Made by a program: the position numbers and the translations under genes
The notes under the pieces: generated by a model
The model's database searches: none
Seen by the model: only the letters and a program-made list of their open reading frames with translations
Told to the model about the DNA's origin: nothing
Shown here: in pieces, positions 12,150-23,244 of the stretch
Position numbering within the stretch: the stretch's first letter is position 1
Layout: every line of letters begins with the position of its first letter
Assembly: GCA_963930645.1 (NCBI GenBank)
Contig: OZ005650.1
Span: forward strand, 66,282,718-66,346,717
Length of the DNA: 64,000 nt
Reading direction: 5' to 3'
DNA from: Salticus scenicus
Taxonomy: Eukaryota; Arthropoda; Arachnida; Araneae; Salticidae

Positions 12150-12360
12150 TCCTTTATTTATTTTCTCCGTCATTATGTTTAATGGTCCTTTTTTACTCAA
12201 GTGGGCGTAAGTAATTTATATTGTTTTTGTCTCTTATTGGATCTTAACATGTATCGCTACATTTTTGTGCTAATTTTAGCAATGTTTTACAATCAGTTTA
12301 ATTCTTGTTGTGTTGGTTTTGACATGTATCTATTAAATGCTAAATAATAATGTTAAAATA
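10856..12360. other. AT-rich DNA without recognised gene
   Basis: A segment at about 11230-11340 containing ATTTTTCCCGAGAGATGGCGCAAGCTC is paralogous to 19850-19950 (CCCACCAAATGGCACAAGCTC). A poly(A)23 plus (TA)n composite occupies 12090-12147. No coding sequence was seen. Confidence 0.5.
12090..12147. repeat. A23 plus (TA)n composite
   Basis: Twenty-three A residues run directly into a (TA)n tract. Confidence 0.9.
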
Positions 12361-12500
12361 TCTATCAGTTATATATATATAATATTAAATTTGCTCATGC
12401 ATATGAAAAAATGACGTCTATAACATAATAATAATAATTTTAAATTTTAAAGGTAACGAAGAGATAAACAAAGTGCGAAAATTTCGCACGGGCTTGCTAG
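12361..12500 (+). mobile_element. Short Helitron-type element (3' end clear, 5' end tentative)
   Basis: The 3' end is diagnostic: a GTGCGAAA/TTTCGCAC hairpin followed by GGGCTTGCTAG, then host T. This matches the hairpin-plus-CTRR signature of Helitrons. Upstream, A|TCTATCAGTTATATA at 12361 fits the 5'-TC rule and would make a 140-bp non-autonomous element. The related end at 46539 supports the family assignment. Confidence 0.65.
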
Positions 12501-12699
12501 TAAATGAATTATTTGAAAAGTGAGAAATAAGTAAAATGAAATGATCATTGTTCAACGGGCGCCTTAATTGCCCTACAACTAACTAGTATATCAGAATGAT
12601 TGAAAACAAAAGACATGCGTACATATTCTAAAAGTCGGTACTTCAGGCTTATTAAAAATAAAAATAAAAATAAAATAAATAAATAAATGGTTACGATAC

Positions 12700-13060
12700 G
12701 TTAATTGTTGTCAGTTTTATACGCCTTTGAATATAGAAGCAAACAAAGTGCATTATAGGCATTTAATGCTTTTCTTTTACCGGAAAGGCAAACAAAATAT
12801 TCGCTGTTTATGGCGAAGGTGCTGTAGCTGAAATAACTGTGCGGGAGTGGTTTGCTAGGTTTAAAGCTGGTGATTTCAACCTTCAGGATCAAGAACGCCG
12901 GGCACTGATCGAAAACACGGGTACTGAACGATTTAAAACACTGATTGGAAATTACCCACACTATACGACACGTGAATTAACAGAAATATTTAAAATATCA
13001 AAATACGCTATACACGAGCATTTAATTGTGTTGCGTTTCAATTTTCCTTCAAAATCGGCA
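12700..13060 (+). pseudogene. Mariner transposase fragment (HTH region)
   Basis: Frames on the plus strand read YGEGAVAEITVREWFARF, KAGDFNLQDQER and then YTTRELTEIFKIS. This is the paired helix-turn-helix layout of mariner/SETMAR-type transposases, in which the second motif selects the terminal repeat. The residues between the two motifs differ from the usual SGRP linker. The frame shifts upstream, nothing of the catalytic domain follows, and no TIRs were found. It is a truncated relic from a different mariner lineage than the one at 2.5 kb. Confidence 0.85.
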
Positions 13061-13097
13061 CAAACTTTCCTGACAACCCAATATATATATATATATA

Positions 13098-13331
13098 CAC
13101 TGCAAAAATAAATAAGTAAAAGTTAAAATTACAGGAAAAATCTGGCAGCTGGGCTGCCAGTATTTCTCCGTCAAATATACAGTTTAAAACCGTAAAATTG
13201 TATCACTGACATATATTTTACACATCCTGTAAATCAAACAGGTTTTTTGTTAAAGGTACAGTTTTGTCCTGTATATTTCACGGAGAAATACTGGCACCCC
13301 AGCTAACAGATTTTTCCTGTACTTTTAACAG

Positions 13332-13363
<32 letters not shown>

Positions 13364-13365
13364 TG
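13098..13365. mobile_element. 268-bp foldback MITE with CACTGCAAAA end
   Basis: The left end is TA-CACTGCAAAAATAAATAAG and the right end (complement) is TA-CATTGTAAAAAA. The inner arms are strongly inverted: ACAGGAAAAATCTG, CTGCCAGTATTTCTCCGT and ATATACAG match complements on the right. A T-run has expanded near the right end. TA on both sides and the CACTGCAAA start resemble the 13.3-kb element at 40403. Confidence 0.75.
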
Positions 13366-13648
13366 TATATTTTATTACAATATCCTTTGAAAAAAATACT
13401 GTTAACTTCATGTGCCATATACTTTAGCATTAATTTATCTATATAATATTGTATATTTTTTGTTTTTTGGTAATCCTTTTTTTTTTTTTTTTTTTTTAAA
13501 TTTAATAATACTCTTGTATTGCGAGTTTTCTGTATTTATTTTTTATATTCCGCCGTATAAAAGTAGGATTTTATAAAAGAGACATATTTGGAGAATATTT
13601 TCCTTAAAAATTATGATTTCCTTAAAAAAAGAAAAAAAAAAAAAAAAA

Positions 13649-13690
<42 letters not shown>

Positions 13691-14379
13691 AAGGAGAATA
13701 TGTAAGCCTTGTAACGTATATTTTAATATTAGTCATTTTTTAAGGCTACATTGTACTTTTTTTTTTTTTATAATCTTTATTTATTTATTTTAACAACACC
13801 CTAGTATTGTGAGTTTATCCTTATCTGTATTCAAACACAAAGTTAACCTATGTAAAAATATTACTAATAATAAAAATGTAATTATATAGATTACATAGAT
13901 TACATAGATATAGAGATTATATAGATTACATAGATAATTATATAGATTAAATGTAATAAAATAGATTAATGTACATTAATTTTATAATGCATATATATAT
14001 TTTTTTTTATCTTGTTTTTACAATCGGTAAACTCATGACCGTTAAAAATTAGACCTTTTTTTCCAAAAATTTATTTATTGATTTAATTTTCAAATTTATT
14101 TTGAAAGTGTAAATTGCGAAAGTTCACTTAGTGAAATTTCCTATTTTACAGCCTTGAAATGGAATATTTAAATTTCAACAATAAATAAAATTTTGAAAAA
14201 CAAGGACAAATTCAACAGTCACGAATAATTTGAATATGAAAATGAAATAATAATAATAAATATATATATTATGTAATAAGTAATAATTGGTCAGATTTAT
14301 CCTTGAGTTAACATAGTGTTTAGTTGCCACTGACCATCTCTGATCAGAATCCTTAAGTGAACTTGACACCGTTGTTGCC
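13366..14379. other. AT-rich DNA with homopolymers and (GA)n
   Basis: It includes poly(T) at about 13478-13497, A26 followed by (GA)14 at 13632-13685, and an irregular ATAGATTACATAGATT repeat at 13886-13970. I see no gene. Confidence 0.5.
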
Positions 14380-14840
14380 ACGACTGAAGTAGGTTTCATG
14401 TTAAAGCTTATATTTCCTTTTCATATTTATAAATTAAACTATGTTACGATTTTTCAATAAAATATATTTAGGCAACAATTCTTATGATTTTTTACAGATT
14501 TGAAATCCTTAAATTGGGTTCTCTCGGTTTGCAGTTTTTCATAAATTCATAGTCTTCAAAATGATAAACCTCTAACAGATATATATATATATATATATAT
14601 ATTATGCTTAATAGATCCTACTTAAAAGAATTGGGAATGGATTTTACAATATCTTTAAAAGAAGAAATATTAAGAATAAATATATAAGAAAAATCTTTTT
14701 TTTTTTCCTCCCAAAATTTTACCTTGACATGCACTTTTTAATTTTTTTCTCTCGAAAACTAATTAATAAATTTCAAATCAATCAATTTCATCCATCCCTA
14801 ATTCTTTTAAGTAGGCTCTATTACATATTAATATATATAT
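14380..14840 (-). repeat. Snapback family S1, outer arm in reverse order
   Basis: TAGGTTTCATG, AAATTAAACTATGTTACG, GGCAACAATTCTTATG, TTTTCATAAATTCATAG and CATCCCTAATTC occur in the order opposite to the copy at 395-865. A (TA)n tract interrupts it. It is non-coding. Confidence 0.6.
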
Positions 14841-15602
14841 ATATATATATATTGAAAACCTTTTCAAACATTGAATAGATGAAAACAAGAAACATTGAAA
14901 AAGTTAAAACAGAAAAATTTAAAAAAGAGATTGCGACTATAAAACATCCATAAATGGAAACATGCAAATTCATTACGTTTTCAAGGGAGCAGAATGAATG
15001 TTGCATGTAAAGTAGGTGTTATTTCTGTCTTGTTGTATGCAAATTGCTAAATATTTACAACAAGCTACCCCCAATAACACCATCAAAAAAGAGAAAATTA
15101 AAACTGAAAAGTTATGAAAACCTTATTAAAATCAAACATTTTGATACATGCAGCAAAATACATTATTATTAATGGAAATACTAAATAAAAATAGTTAAAT
15201 AAAATACTAGTAATAATTAATAAAACTAAAGTATAACATACATTACACCTGAAAAACTTGTATAAGAAACTAGCACCCATGCACGTAAAACTAGAATATA
15301 CGAGACATACATGTGGCTGTAAACAGTTAGATTCACAGTTAATTTTGGAATCGTATTAAATAACTGAACGATTAATTTATTTTTGAAATTGTATTAATCA
15401 ACTGAACAATAAAGTTGAGTGAACTGTTTGATTTTAATAATTAACCTAAAAGTGATAATTTAAAATTAAATTTTGATTAAAATTGAGATTAACTTAATGT
15501 ACGATATTGCATAAACTTCAAAGTGTCATTTTATTGAAACATAGAAATCAGACTATTGAGATAGTGACGCCATCTTGTGTAGTTTAGAAAAGTAATAACC
15601 CT

Positions 15603-15636
<34 letters not shown>

Positions 15637-15944
15637 TATAATTATTTATAATGTGTGTGTGCTTAATAAAATCTAATCAAATGCTTTCATGTAAAATTCA
15701 ATTTAGAGTTAATTTAAGAGCACAATGCAATATGTAATGAAAATTGGGGTGAATTTATGAATTAATTTATTTTTTATATTTAGATTTGTTATATGTTTCT
15801 TTGGACAAATTAATTAAGTTGAATTTCAATAATATAATAATAAAGGAACACAAAGCAATATGTAATTTACTAAACAATTATTTAATATTGAGGTTAAATT
15901 TACTAAATAACTATTTACTAAATAATTATTTAAAATTGAGGTTA

Positions 15945-15998
<54 letters not shown>

Positions 15999-16364
15999 TT
16001 TGATAAATGTTTCTTTGGACAAATTAAGTTAGTAGAGAGTCAGTAATTTAATATTAAAGTTTATATAATTACAGTTTTTTTTTTTTTTTTTTTTACTTAT
16101 TATTTTAAATCTATAAAGCAAACACACATATAAATAATAAATACGCGAGAATCACAATCCCTCCCAACCAACCAGCCTAACAACACCACCCATCCTCCTT
16201 AATCAAGCATCTGCCCACCCATCCTCCACATTTTTTATTGTCTTTTATTTTTTATATAATTTTTTTGATAAAAATGCAAAAATGCACTTTTTTTTTTTAT
16301 GTAAACACCATAGACAAGGTAAGATGATTAAATCAGAAATATGATTTAATAATTGAATTTACTA

Positions 16365-16404
<40 letters not shown>

Positions 16405-16414
16405 CTTTCTGAAA
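14841..16414. other. AT-rich DNA with microsatellites
   Basis: A T27-type run lies at about 15607-15634, (TA)n at 15949-15993 and again at 16366-16399. The segment TTTCTTTGGACAAATTAA is duplicated at about 15795 and 16009, flanking the (TA)n expansion. A C-rich patch (CCAACCAACCAGCC) lies at about 16166. No gene was seen. Confidence 0.5.
15949..15993. repeat. (TA)n microsatellite
   Basis: About 22 TA units, the longest in the window, located between duplicated TTTCTTTGGACAAATTAA segments. Confidence 0.9.
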
Positions 16415-16650
16415 TATTTCTGGAAGTTTTAGCATTTTGAAGATCATGAATTCATGAAAAAAGACAAACTGAGATAATAAAATTTAAAGATTTCAGATCT
16501 ATTAAAAATATATCAAAAACTATAAGAATTGTTGCCTGAATATATACTTTACTGAACACAGACCTGATATAGTTCAATTTATACATATTAAATGTGAATA
16601 AAAGCTTTTATATGAGCGGTGCCGTCAAAGGTGCCAAGTCCTCTCTGAGA
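16415..16650 (+). repeat. Snapback family S1, outer-arm copy
   Basis: The order TTTTGAAGATCATGAATTC, TTTCAGATCT, TTGCCTGAATATA, CCTGATATAGTTC, GTGCCAAGTCCT is the same as in the copy at 395-865. Confidence 0.65.
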
Positions 16651-16899
16651 GTTTAATGTTTTCAGAGAATTTTGGGAATATTGCAATTTGTTACGAAATT
16701 TAACTTACTGTAATACAAAAATGTGGTGAAAATTTCATCGGGAAGATATTATTTCTTCAAGAAAATTATGCATGTTATATAATTATATTTTAATGTTAAT
16801 TTCACTTTATTATATAGCATATTTCTCTTTTTTCGGTGATTTTTTGAATGTAAAATATCACTTTCTAATATTTTCTAACAAAGTTGAAAGATATTTATG

Positions 16900-17400
16900 T
16901 TTTCAGTTTGTTTGTTTGTCTGTCCGCGATCCAACTCCTGTTAATTTTCATGAAATTTCTTGAAACTGATTACTGATATATATTTTTTCAAGTTCCCTAT
17001 TAAAAATGAGGTAAATACCACTAATAGTTTATATACAGGGGCACCCAAAAGAATTACAAAGCATTGCTTTATTCTGCACAACTTATTAAAAAATTGACAT
17101 TTATTATGCATATACACTTTTTTTTTTTTCTTCTATAGAGAATGGTATGTTTAGAGTAAAAATTAAGGATTACCCTAAAATATTTAGATACATGAACGGC
17201 TACAGCTGGAAATTGCTAGAATTGTATTTCCGTTTGTGTTAAGAGTTTTCGACACTTTCCAACAATCTTTAAGAGTGATTAGAATTTAATTTTGCCCTTT
17301 CTGTTCTTCTGTCTCTCCGCTGTCTGATCAAATAAGGAAAGTATATTGAAGGTTAAACGATGCAACGAGACGTATAGTTGGAAAGTGTTAATAATCTATC
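16900..17400 (-). repeat. Reverse copy of the 7.4-8.9 kb array unit
   Basis: TGTCTGTCCGCGATCC, ATACAGGGGCACCCAAAAG, CAAAGCATTGC and GACACTTTCCAACA are complements of motifs in the 7380-8880 array, at lower identity. Confidence 0.55.
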
Positions 17401-18270
17401 CAAACAGCATTCTTTTCTTTTCTTCTTCTTCTTAATATTATTTTGCATATATCGAGAATTCTAATTGTAAAATTTAAAACACAAAATCTCTATCGTCAAT
17501 AAATTGTATTTTTATACCTATGCCAATGGGAATATTTTTAAATTAAATAGTAATTTGTGTTCATTTACACGAAATGGAAAGAATTAAAAGTTTTTTTGTT
17601 CCGCATGAAAGATTTGAATCATCCATGCTAGATTTCGATGCGTGTTTAAGTTTTATAAGGAGTTCAGCCGAATCATTTTGGCAACAATTTCATGGAAAAT
17701 GAACTTTTAAATATTTACAGTGCGGGACATCGTTGTTTCAAATAATTTTGAAGAATTATTGTCTCAGTTGAAACCAAAAGGATTATGATTATGATTATTA
17801 TTTATATATTATTACTTTCTTCTATATTCGTTAACAGAGAATATTGTACTTTAACGGATTTGTATACTTTAAAGATCCATTGTTGAAATGATGTCTGTCT
17901 GTGCGTAACAAAAAATTTTCAGCAACGCTCTAAATCAAGATCTAATGCACAAAATTTTATGAAAGTTTATATTTCGTTGCAATTTGACATAAATTATAGT
18001 GTGTATTAAATTATTGTGCTTATCGCCCGAAAATTGCCACAACTATTCTGCAATTTTTATCACTTATGCGGGAAGGCTATATCACAATTTCTTTACTACG
18101 TAATCACGTAAAAAGTTATAAGGGTTGTGAGTAGATCAGAATCATTATGAAAAACAATACTAATTCAATTTCGATGCATATCGAACGACAAATAGCATTG
18201 CAATGCAGCAAATTTACCTTTGTACAGGAAGGTTTACACTGAGTTTTTATAGCGTAAAAATGCACCAAAC
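17401..18270. other. Unassigned AT-rich DNA
   Basis: There is no recognisable gene or terminal repeat. A diverged repeat-like passage at 17885-18250 contains GTCTGTCTGTGCGTAACAAAAA, typical of decayed interspersed repeats, but no family could be named. Confidence 0.4.
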
Positions 18271-18274
18271 TTAA

Positions 18275-18700
18275 GGGCCCGCTTCACTCACCGACGCCGG
18301 AAGCCGAAGCTAATGTTATTCTATGGGAAATGTTTCTTTACAAATAACTTATAAACTAATACATATTTTTAAATTCTGTTTTCACATTCTGAAAATTCCC
18401 AGCTGTTAAATGGACGGACCTTTTTTAAAAAATTATTATTTTTAATTTTTTATATTTTATTTTGAAGCTGCACAATACGAATTTTCAATATGTGAGTTTT
18501 TTTCATTTTGCAATTTCAAAATAAAATATTAAAAATTAAAAAAATACATTTTTAAAAAAGGTACGTCCATTTAACAGTTGGGTATTTTCTGAATGGGAAA
18601 ACAGAATTTAAAAATATGTATTAGTTAATAAGTTATTTGTAAAGAAAATTTCCCCATAGAATAACACTGGCTCGGGCTTCCGGCGACGGTAAGTGAAGAT
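18275..18700. mobile_element. Palindromic S1-type MITE at TTAA
   Basis: It begins TTAA-GGGCCCGCTTCACTCACC and has long inverted arms: CCGGAAGCC, AATGTTATTCTATGGG, AAATTCTGTTTTCAC and GGACGTACC-type motifs mirrored about 18480. The right end stops at GGTAAGTGAAG without the last bases and without TTAA, so this terminus has decayed. The same TTAA-GGGCCCTCTTCACT terminus appears (reversed) at 58076-58090. A closely similar one, with a C after TTAA, appears at 27105-27122. Confidence 0.75.
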
Positions 18701-19060
18701 TATGAAAAAGAATGCTGGCGTAGTTTGTATGTATCAGCTGACAGGCGGTATTGCTGTTACTCACCTGATGTGTCTTCTCCCTGCATCTCAGCAAATGCTG
18801 ATTTAAATTACACCAAACTGCATACGTAAAATCATTTTTCTAAAAATCTATGATAAAATTTTGTACATGTTAACCGACAGGTGGCGTTGTTATGGAGAAT
18901 AACATAGAAATTTTTGTGGTGACCACAACACGTTAGTTTTTACCCAGTCATATTTTAGAGTGTCTTATTATTTATCTTAAAAATCAGAAACATATTTCTC
19001 TGTATGGCATGTACAGTACAGTCGGCAGCTAAATTATTGAAACACACATCCACATTTTTC

Positions 19061-19100
<40 letters not shown>

Positions 19101-20073
19101 ATATTTTTTTTTTTTTTTTTGATTGCTAATTTTTACCACCAACTTACTTTTTTGCAAACAATATAAGACTAAGATCATGACTCAATAAATATTTACTTAA
19201 CAAAACAGTATTAGGGGTACATCTTATATATAGAAATTATTGTTAGCGCTTTAATAATTTTACTGCTGGCTGTACACGCATACATCTTACTTTTTAAAAA
19301 TGTTTATATATAGTGTTTCTTAGGTTGTTTTTTCATTAATTTTGATAAGTTTATGGTTTTAAGTTAAGATTTGTTGTTTTACTTTATTGATTTGTTTGTT
19401 TTGCAGACTGTTAATTAATAGATCTGGTTTCTTTACATTAATGTATTTCATCCACTGATGATTTTTTTTAATCTAAATGGTCATTGGTGTTTCAGTGATC
19501 TTGTATCTGTTGCTTGGCTTCTACTATGCTTAATAGATCATCTTTATTATATATATATATATATATACATTATACATATAATGTATATATATCTAAAAAA
19601 TTTTTCAGTAGATAGATAAATATAAAAAGAAATTAAATTAAATTTTTTTTATCTCAGGGTTTAATTAAATGATTTTAAAATTAGAAAATTAAAACAATTT
19701 TCTTCTCTCAAAAATAAATAAATAAATAAAATAATTAAATAATTAAATATATAAAATAAAAATTAATTAATTAATTAAAACAAATTAATACATAAAAATA
19801 AGCAACAACAAAATAAATAAATAAATATATGCATAAATAAAAATAAAATAAACCTTGTTTTAAAAAAAGTTGTCTTGATTTGATTTATAATGTTTATCTT
19901 TTTTCCCACCAAATGGCACAAGCTCACATCTAATACGTAGAGTTTTAAAAGAAAACAGTGTAACTGAAAGATGCAATTGAACTCAAATTCTTGAAGTTTT
20001 AAAGATTTAAGGATGACAAGGAGTACAATAAAAACAATAAAAATACATGAAAATAGTGAATTCAATAGTAGTG
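18701..20073. other. AT-rich DNA with microsatellites
   Basis: (TA)n lies at 19067-19092, a poly(T) at 19106-19121, a (TA)n palindrome ATATACATTATACATATAATGTATATAT at about 19560-19590 in pieces, and (AAAT)n-rich sequence at 19690-19850. The 19850-19950 segment is the paralogue of 11230-11340. No gene was seen. Confidence 0.5.
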
Positions 20074-20200
20074 TAAAAAGGACAGTTCTGCGCCACGGTG
20101 GTGGCGTAGTGGCGTACGCGGAGCCACGGAGCTACTAGTCACTCCGCGCCTCCACACTCGCCTCCACGCCACCACCCTGCCGCAGAACGTGTCCTTTTTT
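20074..20200. mobile_element. GC-rich hairpin element, 127 bp
   Basis: AAAAAGGACAGTTCTGCG on the left is mirrored by CGCAGAACGTGTCCTTTTT on the right. Inside, GGTGGTGGCGTAGTGGCG mirrors CGCCTCCACGCCACCACC. The result is a long imperfect stem in a block far richer in G+C than anything within several kilobases. I treat it as a MITE because such blocks usually are. A structured non-coding RNA cannot be excluded. Confidence 0.6.
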
Positions 20201-23200
20201 GAACTACTTAACCATCATCTTGGACGATGGTTCTGTTGCCATTCAAAGATTGTAAAGTATTTAAACTTTTTGCGCGTTTGAAAATGAATTTCGGGACTTA
20301 GTACTTTTCGCGATGGAAAATATATTTCAGGGAATTTAATTGAATAAACAAAGGTAGATGAGTATTATATAGTTAAAAACAGAGTATAGACTTTAATATT
20401 TAGGTGTTGCCACCGGAAGAATAGAAACTTTTGAAGAGTTGTCATTCGGGGATTATAAATTGATTACAGAATTAAATAGAAATTTTCCTATGTATTTCAG
20501 TGAATTTGACAAAATAAAACAAAGGGTTGGTGAGTACTATATAATTAAAAACAGGGTATAGACATTAAAATTTAGATGTTGCCATTGGAAGAGTATAAAT
20601 AATTTCCGGTGGGACTTAACATTTTCGACTGAATGAAACAATGAATGACTGAAGTTAATTAACATCAGTAACAATTTATGAGTATTTTAGAAACTTAGCA
20701 TTTTTAGAGATTAAAAATATATTGTGTTAGGATAATAAATAAGGAATTTAAATAGGAGTTCATACTTTTAGTGACATCATTACAAATTTATATTACGAAA
20801 TTTTTACAGAATTAAATAGAAATTTTCGTATTTTGAGGATAAGTGTTATCAGTGGATTAACACACAGATTTAAAAACAAAACAATAATAAATAATTTAAA
20901 ACACATATTTTTCAATAATGAATGTCATAAAATTATATGTATAATTAATTATTTTAAAACAAAAACGATACGCATAAATTTAAAAACAATAATAAATAAT
21001 TTAAAACACATATTTTTTAATAATGAATATCATGTAATTATACGTATAATTAGTTATTTTAAAACAAAAACGACATTATAAGCAATAAAGTTGTTTAAAC
21101 TAAACTTTATACACATCATGACTTTATGTTAACACTAAATAAGTTTCACTTTTAAAATTTCTTTAAACTCTAACTTATAAATACTATTAATACAATCGTT
21201 AAAATTGAACGCTGAAACAAAGGTAGATGAATTTAACGAATGGTATAGACTTTGATCTTAATATCTGCGCATTACCATTCGGAGATTATAAATTTATTAC
21301 AGAATAAATAGAAATTTGCCTATGTATTTCATGGAAGTTGACAAAATAAAACAAAGGGTTCGTGAGTATTATATAATTAAAAACATTGAATGTGAATGGT
21401 ATAGACTTTGATATTAAAATTTGGGTGTTACCATTGGAAGAGTATAAAAAATTTATATGTTATAAATTAAACTGAATACAATAAAAATTATTTAAATTAA
21501 ACTAAATATAATAAAAATTATATAAATTAAACTTTATATTCTCACTAAATAAGTTTCACACTTATTTAAACTCTAACTTACATTCGTTAAAAATTGAACA
21601 CATGCACTTTAAAAAATGACTATCATATAAATTTTAAAAAAATTACTATCATATAATAATATTAATTAAAAAAATGCATACAAAGATATATAGTAAAGTT
21701 ATAAATTTTAAAAAAATACTGTCATATGATAATATTAATTAAAAAAAAAAAAAATTACTATTATATAATAATATAAATTAAAAAAATTACTTTCATATAA
21801 TAATATTAATTAAAAAAATGCATACAAAGATATACAGTAAAGTTATAAAATAAATAAAAAATAAAATAAATAAAAATAAAATAAAAATGACTATCCTATA
21901 ATAATATTAATTTAAAAATACATACAATGTTTAAAATCAACAATTAAATTTTATATACATTATAATTAACTAAACTTTATGCTGTTACTATTAAATAAAT
22001 TTATCCTAACACGAAAACTTTACATAAATTTTATAAGCAAAAAAGCTATAAGTACATGAATATGTTATTTAAATTAAACATTATATTCTCACTAAATAAG
22101 TTTAACATTTATTCGAGTTTAACGCTGTAATATAATTTAAACTATCTTGAATGAAACAGGTAAATACTTTTAAACTTGAACTAATAAAAATAAGTTCTTT
22201 TTATAAAATAATAAAAAGGATTAGTTATATTTAAAAACTATCAGTTACTAAAAGTTATGTTATATTAAACATTTCGAAATAAATTGCATAAAAATTCAAT
22301 GCATCATTTTAAATGAAAATAAACAGTTTCCTTAAAAAACAGATAATACGGAATATTCTATGAGTCAGTTATCACCTGCAACGGAAAACCCCTACAGCTG
22401 ATGAATCATATGTTATATACGCTGGCGAGCCATGCCTATTAGTAATCCACACTATCTCATATAAAGATTAAGTTAAAATCATTCAAACAATACAGCGAAT
22501 AATTTGGAAAATGCAATAATTTTTTCACAAAGCATATCATACAATGAGTTTAAACGATTATCACCTATCTATCACTTAAACGGTATTGAAATAAATAAAT
22601 ACATATAAAAGTAAGTTATAGTTAAAAAATAAAAATTTCGTTTGTGAAAGGAGTTTTATATATTGCAAAAATTAGTTTTACTCAAATAATTTCTAAACAT
22701 ACACAAGTTAAATGGAAACTTTTCTAGGTTTCATTTAAGCAATAATTTTCCATGTGTGAAAGTAGTTTTATTTATGCAAAATTTAGTTTTATATAAACAA
22801 AAAAATTTATAGTGTAACAATAAAAATAGTTTATAGTATAACAATAAAAAATTCCTTATAAGTAAATACCAATAAAAAATATTTTTTAAATTAATTTCTC
22901 TCTCTTCAATAAAACAATAAAAATTTCTTATATAACTTTCGTAAAGTTTTAATAAAATTTCTATTATAAACAAATTTTTTTATGATATAAACAAATAATT
23001 TTATTAGAATATACATATTAAGTTTATTAAATTATCAAATAGTAATAATAAATTATGAAACTTACTTAAAATTGATGAAATTTCCCTTAGCGAAATGCAA
23101 CCTTCATTCACACACAAATGCGAGAAACTGTTTATCGCCACACGTTGACTCATACAGATAAGAATGTTGATTCATGCTTATCTTAGTAGAATGTTGTTAG

Positions 23201-23244
23201 AGTTCTGTGTTTTCAGAGTAATATAAAATAGTTTATAGAGATCA
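20201..23244. repeat. AT-rich tandem-repeat tract leading into the inverted arm
   Basis: Repeats of about 170-190 bp contain GATGAGTATTATATAGTT, AAAACAGAGTATAGACTTT and TTGCCACCGGAAGA (near 20340, 20520, 21220 and 21350). Two units of about 120 bp containing AATAATTTAAAACACATATTTTT lie at 20876-21075. Units with ATGCATACAAAGATATA lie at 21620-21930. TAAACTTTAT..CTCACTAAATAAGTTTCAC motifs recur here and within the arm at 26.6-26.9 kb, so this tract is probably part of the same large element. No gene was seen. Confidence 0.6.
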
